Below are positions 43,774-53,809 of a stretch of 64,000 nucleotides of DNA, piece by piece. This DNA comes from an uncultured Opitutia bacterium. GTDB taxonomy: Bacteria > Verrucomicrobiota > Verrucomicrobiia > Opitutales > Opitutaceae. Under the pieces are notes generated by a model. That model searched no databases, was not told the DNA's origin, and worked only from the letters and a program-made list of their open reading frames with translations. Position 1 is the stretch's first letter; each line of letters opens with the position of its first letter. The stretch covers positions 1 through 64,000 of the forward strand of contig CAILHZ010000016.1 of NCBI GenBank assembly GCA_903834135.1, written 5' to 3'. The position numbers were made by a program, and so were the translations under genes.

Positions 43774-46700
43774 TCAATTACTCGAACTGCCGGGTGTGAC
43801 TGCGACAACAGATTCCGCTATATTGCGGCTGGCCGCTTCTGGCTCACCATGCTGTGAATTAAACACCATGGAAACAATCTTGGATACACCACGCTCTTCC
43901 ATCGTAACTCCATAAATAGCACTTGCAGCTGCTACCGTGCGCTTATTGTGAGTGATAATGATAAATTGAGATTCAGAAACGAACTTTTTAAGTAGTTCTG
44001 TGAAACGACCAATATTAGATTCGTCAAGCGGAGCATCTAATTCGTCCAGTAAACAAAAAGGTGATGGTTTCACCATGTAGAGTGCAAACAGCAGTGCAAC
44101 AGCTGTAAGCGTTTTCTGTCCACCAGACAGTAGCGTGATTCCTTTTAACTTTGTTCCTGGAGGTTGAGCTACTATCTCAATACCACTTTCTAAAATATCT
44201 TCTGTGGCAATCAGATCGAGCTGAGCATTACCTCCACCAAACAAGGTCTTAAAGGTATAATCGAAATTTTTCTTAATCTGCTCAAAGGTCAGTGCAAACT
44301 GAGCTTGAGAGGTTTTGTTAATTTCATCAATTGCAGCAAGTAGTTCAGTCTTTGCAGAAGTTAGATCCGTACTCTGACCCTTTAAGAAGTCATGACGCTC
44401 CTTGAGTGCAACATACTCCTCGATAGCAACCAAGTTGACTGCACCCATAGTTGAGATGCGCTGACGTAGAGCGTCTACTTGGGCTTTAATATCCTCCCAG
44501 TTAGTAGAATCCATCGCAGCTAGATCAGTTTCCGTAGCTTCGCCACGCGCTTTCTCTTTTTTGCGTCTTGGCTTCACAGCCTTCTCTACTTCAGCTCCTT
44601 CGGCTGATACTGCTACATCATCACCTGCAGCAGGGAGTGCTTTTACGCTCGCAGTTGGCTCTTGATCTTCATCTTCATCGATGTCGAGTAGGTTAACACC
44701 TTCTGGTTCATCTTCAGATTTCCAAAGCATCTGCTTCCAATCTACAGTCGAAATATCTAGACCGTATTCACGTGTTACGTCTTCAGATAAGAACTGTGCC
44801 CTTTGCTTATTTTCAGCAAACTTGATTTCATGTGAGCTAAGTTGCGTGTGAGCTGCATCTGATTCTTGACGAACCTTAGTTTGAGATGCTTCTAATGCGT
44901 CAATTTCAGATTCGATTGAAACAAGCTCGATCTTAATTGCTTCAACTTGCTGCTGAGCAACTACCAAAGTATCTACTAATTGAGATGACTTAATTTTCTG
45001 AGAACCGGTTTCTTTTTCAAGTTCTGAGGTTTGTTCAGACCAGCTCTCGATTTCAATTTGTCTCTGACTTAAAAGCTCTGCTAATTGCTGACGGCGGCGT
45101 TCCATTTCGCCTAAACCACGGTCTAAGACTTCTACTTTTTGTCTACGATCAGCTAATTCAAGACGTGCCTGTGCTAACGATTCACGTTTTACATCACGCT
45201 CGGTACGACCTGCGACTAAGTCATTATCTAACTTAGATATGCGGGCTCGCTGAGCCGCGTCAGTCTCTTCCGCTTTCTTGAGGTGATCTTGCGCTTTAAC
45301 CCAGCGTGTGTGCGCTTCATTACGAGCTGCTTGTAATGAGGCAACTTCAGCTTCCATACGGCGAAGCTTCGAAGCGACATCATCACTATTGCGCTGAGCA
45401 TTACGCTGTTCTGCTTGCGAGGAAGCAGCATTCTGAGTTGCTAGTAAGACTGCCTCACGAGCAATTTCAATTGCCTGCTCAGCTGCAGTGACTGCAGCAG
45501 TAAGAACATCAATTTTAGCACGCTGTTCGTCATGAGCTTTTTGCTCGTCGTTAAGTGCTCGCGCTGTTTCACGCAAATCAACTTCACGCTGAACTAGACT
45601 GTTTGCTTGATTCTTAGCACTAGCATGGCCACCGGTAACAAGTCCTCTACGGTCGACGACTTCGCCTTTGCGTGTCGCAACTGCAAGAAAACTTAAAGCA
45701 GGATTTGCACGCCACGTATCTAAGAAACTGCCTAAATCATCGACGATATAACAGGCATCTAAAAGGGCGACTGCAGGATGCTTTTGATCGGGATCCTTAA
45801 GCAGCATGCGAGCAGTTTGCAGTCCGGCTGGAAGATCAGCTAGTGCATCAGGCTTAATACCAATTTCGTTAATGCGTAAAATAACCGATCCAATTTGATC
45901 AGATTCTAATTTCGCTAAAATACGTTTCGCTGTAGCAACATCAGCTACATCGATTGCTTCTGCAGCACTACCTAAGAGTGCAGATAAAGCTTTTGCTCCG
46001 TCTGGTCTTACATCAAGGCCTTGCAGTACTGGAGTAGCTTTCTGACCTTCAAGAGATTCAGTTAATTTACCCTGTAGGACTGCCTTAGCTCCTTCGCCAA
46101 AGCCTTCCCATCTTTCCTGTAATTGTTGAAGTACTTTGAGTCGTGCACTGCGCTGAGCTAATTGACGATCCAATTCCTGAATGCGTCTTTGACCCTCTCT
46201 AAATTCACGAGTCGCCTCAGTGAGTGCTACTTGAGCGGTAGTGGCCTGCTCTTGAGCCTTCGCTTTTTCTGCAGTGACTAATGCCAAACGATTTGCAGCT
46301 TCTTCAGAAATTTTAATTGCTACTGCGAGTTCTTCTTTGACTTGTGTCATATCCTTCACGATTGATTCGTGACGGTGGACACTTGTCTTTTGTTCTACTT
46401 CGTAACCCGAGCAATCAGTTCTTAAACGAGCAACGGTACTCTCTGTTTGAAGGAGTTCAAATTTTGCCTGCTGAAGTTCCTGTTCTAACTTACTTACCTT
46501 TCCATCGATAATGGAAAGGTCACGATTTCTTTGTTGGAACACCGCATCGGAACTTCCGAGTAAGTTGAGTTGAAGCTGTTTATCTTGAGCTCCCGTATCA
46601 AACTGAGCCGTAACTTCTTTTAGCTGCATCTCTACTTCAGCTAAATTCGTTTTTGAAGAACCAATACGTTCTTCCAATCCCGTTCTACGAATATCAGCTA

Positions 46701-47616
46701 AGCGCGCAGCATTCTCAGCTTGTTCACGCTGTGTCTTTAAATCGAATACAGCCTGCTGAGCTTCCTGAACTTTTTGATTTAAACGACTACGATTTGTTTT
46801 CTTCGATTCCAGCGCTAATTGCTGCCCTTCTAGACTCGTACGGCGCTCAGAGGCTGCATCACGTAAACGGTTTACTGAGGCTTCAAGATCTCCAAGCGTT
46901 GCAAAAACAATTCCGTGCTGGTGACCGCTCCAGGCCAAACTTAAATGCCTGAGACGATGATTAAGACGCTTGAAACGCATCGCCTTGGAAGCCTGACGAC
47001 GCAGACTTCCAATCTGGCGAGAAACTTCACCGACAATATCTGTAACACGTGCAAGGTTCTGATCTGTCAAAGCAAGCTTGTTTAAAGCTTCACGGCGTTG
47101 ACTTTTGTACTTTGTAATGCCGGCTGCTTCTTCAAACACCGCACGTCTTTCTTCCGGCTTTGATGAAAGGATCTGATCTATCTGACCTTGAGCCATGATT
47201 GAATAACTGGTCCGGCCAATACCGGTATCCATAAATAATTTCTGAATATCTTTTAAGCGGCAGGGTTGTCCGTTAAAGAAATATTCTCCCTGACCATCCC
47301 GGTGAACCCGGCGCATGATTTCAATTTGATGAAATTCGCTACCTAATTGCTTTTCACAATCCGTCAGTAGCAAAGATACTTCACATAACTGAGCAGGCTT
47401 ACGCGTATCAGCACCTTCAAAAATAACGTCCTGCATTTTACCACCGCGCAAAGCCTTAGCGCTTTGTTCGCCCAGCACCCAGCGTATTGCATCCGCAATA
47501 TTGGATTTGCCACAGCCGTTGGGTCCAACGACTGCTGTTACTCCAGGTTCGAACCTAAGAGTGGTATTGTCTGCGAACGATTTAAAGCCGCGTAGGGTTA
47601 GCGCCTGAAGATACAT
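43774..47616 (-). CDS. smc: Chromosome segregation protein SMC
   Basis: SMC is the coiled-coil ATPase that folds and separates chromosomes with ScpA and ScpB. The 1280-residue protein has Walker A (VVGPNGCGKSNIADAIRWVL), two long coiled coils around a hinge (about 500-660, with GKLTESLEGQKATPVLQGLD and VVDRRGLVTGGHAS), the signature LLSGGQKTLTAVALLFA and Walker B CLLDELDAPLDE. A low-complexity insert of roughly 70 residues (about 968-1035, first acidic, later KPRRKKEK) lies in the C-terminal coil just before the STMGAVNLVAIEEY neck. Typical bacterial SMC is about 1180-1200 residues. Confidence 0.95.
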   Translation of the reverse strand: MYLQALTLRGFKSFADNTTLRFEPGVTAVVGPNGCGKSNIADAIRWVLGEQSAKALRGGKMQDVIFEGADTRKPAQLCEVSLLLTDCEKQLGSEFHQIEIMRRVHRDGQGEYFFNGQPCRLKDIQKLFMDTGIGRTSYSIMAQGQIDQILSSKPEERRAVFEEAAGITKYKSQRREALNKLALTDQNLARVTDIVGEVSRQIGSLRRQASKAMRFKRLNHRLRHLSLAWSGHQHGIVFATLGDLEASVNRLRDAASERRTSLEGQQLALESKKTNRSRLNQKVQEAQQAVFDLKTQREQAENAARLADIRRTGLEERIGSSKTNLAEVEMQLKEVTAQFDTGAQDKQLQLNLLGSSDAVFQQRNRDLSIIDGKVSKLEQELQQAKFELLQTESTVARLRTDCSGYEVEQKTSVHRHESIVKDMTQVKEELAVAIKISEEAANRLALVTAEKAKAQEQATTAQVALTEATREFREGQRRIQELDRQLAQRSARLKVLQQLQERWEGFGEGAKAVLQGKLTESLEGQKATPVLQGLDVRPDGAKALSALLGSAAEAIDVADVATAKRILAKLESDQIGSVILRINEIGIKPDALADLPAGLQTARMLLKDPDQKHPAVALLDACYIVDDLGSFLDTWRANPALSFLAVATRKGEVVDRRGLVTGGHASAKNQANSLVQREVDLRETARALNDEQKAHDEQRAKIDVLTAAVTAAEQAIEIAREAVLLATQNAASSQAEQRNAQRNSDDVASKLRRMEAEVASLQAARNEAHTRWVKAQDHLKKAEETDAAQRARISKLDNDLVAGRTERDVKRESLAQARLELADRRQKVEVLDRGLGEMERRRQQLAELLSQRQIEIESWSEQTSELEKETGSQKIKSSQLVDTLVVAQQQVEAIKIELVSIESEIDALEASQTKVRQESDAAHTQLSSHEIKFAENKQRAQFLSEDVTREYGLDISTVDWKQMLWKSEDEPEGVNLLDIDEDEDQEPTASVKALPAAGDDVAVSAEGAEVEKAVKPRRKKEKARGEATETDLAAMDSTNWEDIKAQVDALRQRISTMGAVNLVAIEEYVALKERHDFLKGQSTDLTSAKTELLAAIDEINKTSQAQFALTFEQIKKNFDYTFKTLFGGGNAQLDLIATEDILESGIEIVAQPPGTKLKGITLLSGGQKTLTAVALLFALYMVKPSPFCLLDELDAPLDESNIGRFTELLKKFVSESQFIIITHNKRTVAAASAIYGVTMEERGVSKIVSMVFNSQHGEPEAASRNIAESVVAVTPGSSSN

Positions 47617-47771
47617 GTATTTCTTTACCTAAACAGTGAGCTACCACAGCGAATACGGGCAAACGCAAAGTGAGATTAAAACATCAATCTTATGCAAAAA
47701 AATGATGGCCTTTTTCTAAAGCTTCTGACTCTGCGGTACCGATTTTATGGTAAAAACCCCCTAAAATGGCC

Positions 47772-48665
47772 TTATCTGGCCTTTCTGAAGACTTCCGCCA
47801 CAGCCGATAGGTCCTTATCCCCCAACCCGGCTTCGATGCCTTTTTTGAAGACTTCAAGGGCAGCACTGGCCGTAGTCATACCCACACCGTGGGTTCTACC
47901 CTCTTCGGCAGCGTAACCTAAATCCTTGGCCATTAAGCGTAGAGCGAAGTTTGTGTTGTCGTAATCCGGGGAAAGCATGCGAGTTGCCATGGTTTTAACC
48001 ATAGGACTTCCAGGGGTGCCGTTCATGATTAAATCCACTGCTTTAGCCCGGTCTAACCCACTTCGTTCAATAATAGCCAAAGCTTCAGCAAAAGAAGCCG
48101 CCTGAACACCACTTAAGAAATTATTAATTAACTTCATGCGAGCCCCACTTCCGGTAGGCCCAAGGTGGTTAACAGATTTTGAAATAACTTGAAATACAGG
48201 CATCACCTTATTGAGCGCCAAACTGGAGCCCCCAACAAAAAGAACCAATTCACCGGCATTTGCCTGAGGTTTACTCCCTGCTACAGGAGCATCAAGTAAT
48301 TCACAACCATGCGATACCGCCCTAGCAGCAAGTGCCTTCACCCAAGAAACACTCAGTGTGCTTAAATCAATTAAGACGGCACCTTTTTTAGCAGCGAGCA
48401 GTGCTCCATGCTCACCTATCCAAATATCGTGGGATGCTTTATCATCCGAAACCATACACAGCACAATATCTGCGCTAATGACTGCTTCAGAAGGAGTTTT
48501 AGCTACTGTAAAACCATCCGCAGCAAACGCTGCAGCTTTTGCTGCACCACGGTTATAGGTCACCAAAGGATAGCCGGCAGCACGCAAGCGTCGCGCCATA
48601 GCGCTTCCCATAATGCCAAGTCCTAAAACAGTCACTGAGGGTAAAGATGCAGAGGAAGTATTCAC
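47772..48665 (-). CDS. NAD(P)-dependent beta-hydroxyacid dehydrogenase
   Basis: A 297-residue protein of the 3-hydroxyisobutyrate dehydrogenase / GLYR1 family. The Rossmann motif is GLGIMGSAMA (15-24), the substrate site is DAPVAGSKPQA (125-135) and the catalytic Lys is Lys178 in GARMKLINNFL. Asn38-Arg39 after the second strand (TYNRG) suggests NADPH use. The start is a GTG. It may reduce glyoxylate, succinic semialdehyde or tartronate semialdehyde. It is divergent from ahr, another aldehyde reductase. Confidence 0.87.
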   Translation of the reverse strand: MNTSSASLPSVTVLGLGIMGSAMARRLRAAGYPLVTYNRGAAKAAAFAADGFTVAKTPSEAVISADIVLCMVSDDKASHDIWIGEHGALLAAKKGAVLIDLSTLSVSWVKALAARAVSHGCELLDAPVAGSKPQANAGELVLFVGGSSLALNKVMPVFQVISKSVNHLGPTGSGARMKLINNFLSGVQAASFAEALAIIERSGLDRAKAVDLIMNGTPGSPMVKTMATRMLSPDYDNTNFALRLMAKDLGYAAEEGRTHGVGMTTASAALEVFKKGIEAGLGDKDLSAVAEVFRKAR

Positions 48666-48797
48666 GTGTATTTTACATTAGCACAGCCTTTGAAAAAGGC
48701 CACTGCGTTTAGCTAACTTTTATACGTCTACATCCGTTGACTTATCGCAAAGGATACGTTCATTGAAACTGTCTTCAAACCACTTAACTTTTTTACT

Positions 48798-49817
48798 ATG
48801 AGCGATCTAATTAAAGCCTACGCATCTCACGGAAAAGGCAAAGCCCTTGTTCCACACGAATACAACCCAGGTTCCCTTTTGGCTGAACAAGTTGAAATCC
48901 AAGTAAGTCACTGTGGTATCTGTCACTCAGATTTATCCATGCTTAACAATGACTGGGGTATGTCTAAGTATCCTCTCGTAGCTGGCCATGAAGTGGTGGG
49001 TACAATCATTAAAGCAGGCCCAAGCGTTAAGCGGGTCAAAGTCGGAGACCGTGTTGGTCTTGGCTGGAGCTCCAAGAGTTGCATGTCCTGTGACCATTGT
49101 TTAGCAGGTGATCATAATTTATGTGCAACAGGCGAAGGCACTATCGTTGGCCGTCACGGCGGCTTTGCAGATAAAGTGCGCTGTAACTGGGAATGGGCTA
49201 CTCCACTTCCAGATGCGATTGATCCAGTCAAAGCAGGTCCACTCTTCTGCGGTGGCATCACCGTTTTCAATCCTATCGTACAATGCCACGTTAAACCGAC
49301 TGACCGTGTGGGCGTTGTAGGCATTGGTGGCTTAGGTCACTTAGCTCTGCAATTTTTAAATAAATGGGGCTGCGACGTAACAGCGTTTACATCGAGCGAT
49401 TCGAAAAAAGCGGAGGCCCTAAAACTAGGTGCTCACAAAACCGTAAATTCGACAAACTCTAATGAACTTCAAGCAATCGCTGGCTCTCTAGATTTCTTAC
49501 TCGTCACATCAAATGTGACTTTAGACTGGAATGCATTAATTAGTGCACTCGCACCTCGTGGAAGACTACATATTGTAGGCGTTCCTTTGGAGCCAATTCC
49601 AGTATCGGCCTTCTCACTAATCGCTGGTCAAAAATCAATTTCAGGAACTCCACTAGGAAGTCCTGCAACCACGACTCAGATGATTAATTTCTGCGCACGG
49701 CACAATATCGCACCCGTTGTAGAAACCTTCCCAATGTCGAAGATTAACGAAGCAATTGAGCACTTACACTCAGGGAAGGCACGCTACCGGGTTGTTCTAA
49801 AAAACGATATTAGCTAA
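48798..49817 (+). CDS. ahr: NADPH-dependent aldehyde reductase Ahr (zinc alcohol dehydrogenase)
   Basis: The 339-residue protein is close to E. coli Ahr (YjgB) along its length (SHCGICHSDLSMLNNDWG, YPLVAGHEVVG, GPLFCGGITVFNP, FPMSKINEAIEH). Catalytic zinc ligands are Cys39 and His64-Glu65; structural zinc ligands are Cys95, Cys98, Cys101 and Cys109. The cofactor loop is GIGGLGH, and the following SSDSK fits NADPH. Ahr reduces many aldehydes and removes toxic carbonyls. It stands alone, divergent from the hydroxyacid dehydrogenase and convergent with parC. Confidence 0.92.
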   Translation: MSDLIKAYASHGKGKALVPHEYNPGSLLAEQVEIQVSHCGICHSDLSMLNNDWGMSKYPLVAGHEVVGTIIKAGPSVKRVKVGDRVGLGWSSKSCMSCDHCLAGDHNLCATGEGTIVGRHGGFADKVRCNWEWATPLPDAIDPVKAGPLFCGGITVFNPIVQCHVKPTDRVGVVGIGGLGHLALQFLNKWGCDVTAFTSSDSKKAEALKLGAHKTVNSTNSNELQAIAGSLDFLLVTSNVTLDWNALISALAPRGRLHIVGVPLEPIPVSAFSLIAGQKSISGTPLGSPATTTQMINFCARHNIAPVVETFPMSKINEAIEHLHSGKARYRVVLKNDIS

Positions 49818-49829
49818 ACTCTGACTTGA

Positions 49830-49857
49830 GTAAAGCCGGTCACTCGGCCGGCTTTAC
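49830..49857. terminator. Hairpin shared by the ahr and parC 3' ends
   Basis: GTAAAGCCGG (49830-49839) and CCGGCTTTAC (49848-49857) form a perfect ten-base stem. The eight-base loop holds the parC stop codon (49840-49842), and the right arm codes for the last ParC residues. No strong T tract follows on either strand, so bidirectional termination is probable but not certain. Confidence 0.55.
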
Positions 49858-51816
49858 ACTCTTAACAAGCCATTTAGAAACCGTAATACCTTTAGCGGCA
49901 CGGTTACTTACAGGCACTTCAGTAAGGTCAAAGTTAAATTCACGAACGCGTGCTCCACCACGGCCATCCACGGTAATACTGAGTTTCTTAGGAATAGATT
50001 TCTCAGTAGCAAAACGCTGGAAATAAACAACGCGCGAGCCTTCAGCTTTCGCAAGCGGGTAAAGTTTATCACGAGTTACTCCACCTATTTGGAATTTCTT
50101 AACGAATGCCTTACCGCTTTCTTTGTCTTGATACATCATGACATAGAAAGCTTTGTCTCCATCCTTAGGTAGAATAGCGCAGTGCACGATATCCTTACCC
50201 ATGAAAATCTTATCCGCAACGCGGGAGACCTTCATGGCAGTATCAGCCATGATACATATGACATCATCCAAGATGGTACACTCCTGAATAAACTCATGCT
50301 GACGCCAGTTAAGGCCAACAAAGCCTTCTTCGCGGTTCACATAGAGTCTTTGATTTGCAGAGACTACTTCTGCAGCACTGATCTGCTCGATTTCGTCATA
50401 CTGCGTTTTACGTTTAATGCCCTTACCATATTTTTCAGCGAGCTTCTCAAACCATGCGATTGCGTAGTCATTTAAGTTTTTGAGGTTATGCTTCACCTCT
50501 TTCATTTCCGTCTCAATTTTCTTCATGGCTTCATCCGCTTGGAAGCGGTTGAAGGCGGAGATGCGCTTGATCTTAATTTCGGTTAGCCGAGCAATATCAT
50601 CATCAATGACTGGACGCTTAAGTCCTTTGATGAATGGCTTTAAGCCTTCTCTAATCTCTTCGACGATTTCTTCCCAGGACTTAGCTTTTTCAATTCTGCG
50701 ATAAATACGCTCTTCAATAAATATGCGCTCTAAGGAATCCCAGTGCCACTGCTGTTCAAGTTCAGCTAAGCGGATATCGAGTTCACTCTTTAAGAGTTCC
50801 TTGGTGCGCTCTGCACTGCGTTTTAATATTTCAGAAACTCCGATAAATACTGGCTTGTCATTATCAATAACACAGGCAGCAGGTGAAATTGCTACTTGGC
50901 AGTCTGTAAATACATAGAGCTGCTGCATCACCTTCTCCGGCTCACTGCCTTGAGGTAGATGGATTAAAATCTCAACTTCATCGGCTGTATTATCATCCAC
51001 ATGCCGCACCTTGATCTTACCTTTTGCATTCGCAGCTAAGATAGAATCAATCAAGGACTCGGTTGTTGTTCCGAAAGGAAGTTCAGTAACCGCTAGTACG
51101 TTTTTACTACGTAACTCAATCTTAGCACGTACTTTAACTTTTCCCCCGCGTTCGCCGTCATTATATTCAGCGAAATCAGCGATACCGCCAGTTGGAAAAT
51201 CAGGTACGATTCTAAAGCGCTTACCCTGTAAGTGATTAACCGAAGCACGGCATAAGTCATTGAAGTTATGCGGTAAAATCTTTGTTGAAAGACCTACAGC
51301 AATACCTTCCGCACCATCGAGTAAAACCAGAGGAAACTTTGCAGGTACCGTAACGGGTTCCCTAGCACGTCCATCGTAACTAGCCTGCCAAGTCGTTGTC
51401 TTTGGATTAAAGAGAACTTCTTTAGCAAATGGAGTTAAGCGTGCTTCAATGTAACGAGGCGCAGCTGCGTCGTCACCTGTAAGTACGTTTCCGAAGTTAC
51501 CTTGAGGCTCAATTAAATAGCCACGCTGACCCATACCTACTAAGGCAGCACCAATGGAGGCATCTCCATGCGGATGAAAGCGCATACATGCACCCACCAC
51601 ATTAGCGACCTTATGAAAGCGACCGTCATCCATTTCCCACAGCGTATGCAGAATACGGCGCTGCACCGGCTTAAGTCCGTCATTAATATGAGGGACAGCG
51701 CGGTCTAAAATAACATAACTTGCGTATTCTAAGAACCAGTTCCTGTAGCTCGTGGCTAAGGAGGACTCTGCTGAGAATACGCCATTTTTACTGGCAGAAG
51801 ATTTTTTTGCGGACAT
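49840..51816 (-). CDS. parC: DNA topoisomerase IV subunit A (type IIA, short form)
   Basis: The DNA-cutting subunit of a type IIA topoisomerase. The winged-helix region has FHPHGDASIGAALVGMGQ and the catalytic Tyr122 in PRYIEARL. The 658-residue length is shorter than E. coli ParC (752), with a reduced C-terminal domain that lacks a GyrA box. At the quinolone contact positions (Ser80 and Glu84 of E. coli ParC) this protein has Ala86 and Ala90. It follows the ParE gene by eight bases. The absence of a GyrA box supports decatenase rather than gyrase activity. Confidence 0.9.
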   Translation of the reverse strand: MSAKKSSASKNGVFSAESSLATSYRNWFLEYASYVILDRAVPHINDGLKPVQRRILHTLWEMDDGRFHKVANVVGACMRFHPHGDASIGAALVGMGQRGYLIEPQGNFGNVLTGDDAAAPRYIEARLTPFAKEVLFNPKTTTWQASYDGRAREPVTVPAKFPLVLLDGAEGIAVGLSTKILPHNFNDLCRASVNHLQGKRFRIVPDFPTGGIADFAEYNDGERGGKVKVRAKIELRSKNVLAVTELPFGTTTESLIDSILAANAKGKIKVRHVDDNTADEVEILIHLPQGSEPEKVMQQLYVFTDCQVAISPAACVIDNDKPVFIGVSEILKRSAERTKELLKSELDIRLAELEQQWHWDSLERIFIEERIYRRIEKAKSWEEIVEEIREGLKPFIKGLKRPVIDDDIARLTEIKIKRISAFNRFQADEAMKKIETEMKEVKHNLKNLNDYAIAWFEKLAEKYGKGIKRKTQYDEIEQISAAEVVSANQRLYVNREEGFVGLNWRQHEFIQECTILDDVICIMADTAMKVSRVADKIFMGKDIVHCAILPKDGDKAFYVMMYQDKESGKAFVKKFQIGGVTRDKLYPLAKAEGSRVVYFQRFATEKSIPKKLSITVDGRGGARVREFNFDLTEVPVSNRAAKGITVSKWLVKSVKPAE

Positions 51817-51824
51817 TGCGAAAA

Positions 51825-53666
51825 TCAGGTTTCTACGAGATCTTTTTCTACCTTTAAGTTATCGATAATAAAATCCTGTCTTTCTGGAGTATTTTTACCC
51901 ATGAAGAAGGAAAGTAGTTCATCACTACTGTGCAGATGAGCTAATGAGATTGGCACTAAACGGATATTCTCACCGATGAAATCCTTAAACTCATTTGCTG
52001 ATATTTCACCCAGTCCTTTAAACCGTGTGACTTCTGCAGTGGTTCCTAATTTATCCATCGCTTTATCCTTCTCACTTTCAGAGTAGCAATAGTGCGTTAC
52101 TTTTTTATTGCGGACACGAAACAGTGGAGTCTCAAGTACATACAAGCGACCTGCAGTAATTAATTCTGGGAAAAACTGCAGGAAAAACGAAATAAGAAGT
52201 AGCCGAATATGCATACCGTCGACATCAGCATCCGTTGCTATAACAACTTTACCGTACCGCAGACCGTCTAGTCCGTCCTCAATATTGAGTGCAGATTGCA
52301 GAAGGTGAAATTCTTCATTCTCGTAAATGACCTTTTTAGATAGGCCGTATGTATTTAAAGGTTTACCCTTTAAGGCGAAGACAGACTGGGTTTGCACATC
52401 GCGGCATGCTGTAAGTGAACCAGAAGCTGAGTCACCTTCCACGATGAAGAGTGTACTAAATTCAGAACGAGGGTCTTTATCTCCTAAATGAAGACGGCAG
52501 TCCCTTAACTTACGGTTATGAAGCGATGCTTTCTTACCACGCTCACGAGCAAGATTCCGAATACCGGCGAGTTCTTTACGCTCATTTTCACTTTCTTGAA
52601 TCTTAGCTAAGATCGCTTGTGCAGATTCAGGGTTCTTATGCAGGTACCCGTCGAGACTTTGCTGAACAAATTTACCTATGAAGTCCTTAATTGAAGGACC
52701 TCCTGGTGCAGCATCCGCTGATCCTAATTTTGTTTTCGTTTGAGATTCAAATACTGGCTCCGTCACACGCACAGAAACAGCAGCTACAATCGACTGCCTA
52801 ATATCAGCGGCATCAAATTCTTTCTTAAAGAAATTACGTAGCGTATCTACTACAGCTTCACGGAATGCAGCTTGATGCGTACCACCCATTGTCGTGTGCT
52901 GCCCATTAACAAAAGAATAGTATTCCTCCCCGTAGTGAGATCCGTGGGTTAATGCGATTTCGATATCATCACCTTGTAAGTGAATAATTGGATAAAGCAC
53001 TTCACCAGTGAGATTTTTTTCTAAAAGATCCTTGAGTCCATTCTCAGACTTAAACGGAGTTCCATTTAAGGTTAAAACTAGCCCACGATTTAAATAGGCG
53101 TATGTCCAAAGCATGTCCTCTACGAATTCGCGGCGGAATTTGTAGTCCTTACCGAACAGAGCTTCATCCGGAGTAAACTCAATGAGCGTTCCGTTCTTCT
53201 CTGTAGTCTTTACGACTTTATGATCTTTTTTAATTTTACCCTGAGCAAATTCAACCACCTTAGTTTCACCGTCACGAAAGGCTTGGGCACGGTAATCAAG
53301 GGAAAGCGCATTTACAGCCTTCTGACCTACACCATTTAAACCAACTGCTTTCTTAAAGGTTTGGCTATCGTACTTGGCACCTGTGTTAATAATCGACACA
53401 CACTCCAAGAGTTTACCTAAAGGAATGCCGCGACCAAAGTCGCGTACCTTGGCTGAGCCATCGGCAAGTTCGATCTCGATTTTCTTACCATGACCCATGG
53501 TAAATTCATCGATCGAATTATCGACGGTCTCTTTTAAAAGCACGTAAATACCGTCTTCAGCGTGGGTTCCACTCCCCAAACGCCCAATGTACATGCCGGG
53601 CCTCAAACGGATATGATCCGTTGAGGAAAGTGTTTTAATGCTCGATTCGGTATATTCAGATGCCAT
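51825..53666 (-). CDS. parE: DNA topoisomerase IV subunit B
   Basis: The ATPase subunit of a type IIA topoisomerase. Visible are the N-terminal [10 protein letters not shown], the GHKL ATP site ([25 protein letters not shown]), the second loop [14 protein letters not shown], and the TOPRIM motifs [11 protein letters not shown] and [10 protein letters not shown]. Length is 613 residues, similar to ParE and shorter than GyrB with an insert. It is directly followed by parC. With smc just downstream on the same strand, the region groups chromosome organisation genes. Confidence 0.93.
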   Translation of the reverse strand: MASEYTESSIKTLSSTDHIRLRPGMYIGRLGSGTHAEDGIYVLLKETVDNSIDEFTMGHGKKIEIELADGSAKVRDFGRGIPLGKLLECVSIINTGAKYDSQTFKKAVGLNGVGQKAVNALSLDYRAQAFRDGETKVVEFAQGKIKKDHKVVKTTEKNGTLIEFTPDEALFGKDYKFRREFVEDMLWTYAYLNRGLVLTLNGTPFKSENGLKDLLEKNLTGEVLYPIIHLQGDDIEIALTHGSHYGEEYYSFVNGQHTTMGGTHQAAFREAVVDTLRNFFKKEFDAADIRQSIVAAVSVRVTEPVFESQTKTKLGSADAAPGGPSIKDFIGKFVQQSLDGYLHKNPESAQAILAKIQESENERKELAGIRNLARERGKKASLHNRKLRDCRLHLGDKDPRSEFSTLFIVEGDSASGSLTACRDVQTQSVFALKGKPLNTYGLSKKVIYENEEFHLLQSALNIEDGLDGLRYGKVVIATDADVDGMHIRLLLISFFLQFFPELITAGRLYVLETPLFRVRNKKVTHYCYSESEKDKAMDKLGTTAEVTRFKGLGEISANEFKDFIGENIRLVPISLAHLHSSDELLSFFMGKNTPERQDFIIDNLKVEKDLVET

Positions 53667-53767
53667 ATCGCAATTTTTGTTAGGCTTTGCCCGAATGCGT
53701 TAGACACAAGCACAATTCTCAACTTTTAAGCACTTGCTGTCATTTTGAGGTAGTCTAAAGCTCATTT

Positions 53768-53789
53768 TAGGGGTCTAAACTGACCCCTA
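53768..53789. promoter_or_regulatory. Inverted repeat upstream of the DsbA-like gene
   Basis: TAGGGGTC (53768-53775) and GACCCCTA (53782-53789) pair perfectly, with a six-base spacer TAAACT. It lies 20 bases before the ATG at 53810, in the region shared with the divergent parE. It could be a repressor site or a hairpin in the 5' leader. Confidence 0.45.
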
Positions 53790-53809
53790 CCATCCCACAG
53801 CTTTTCCCT

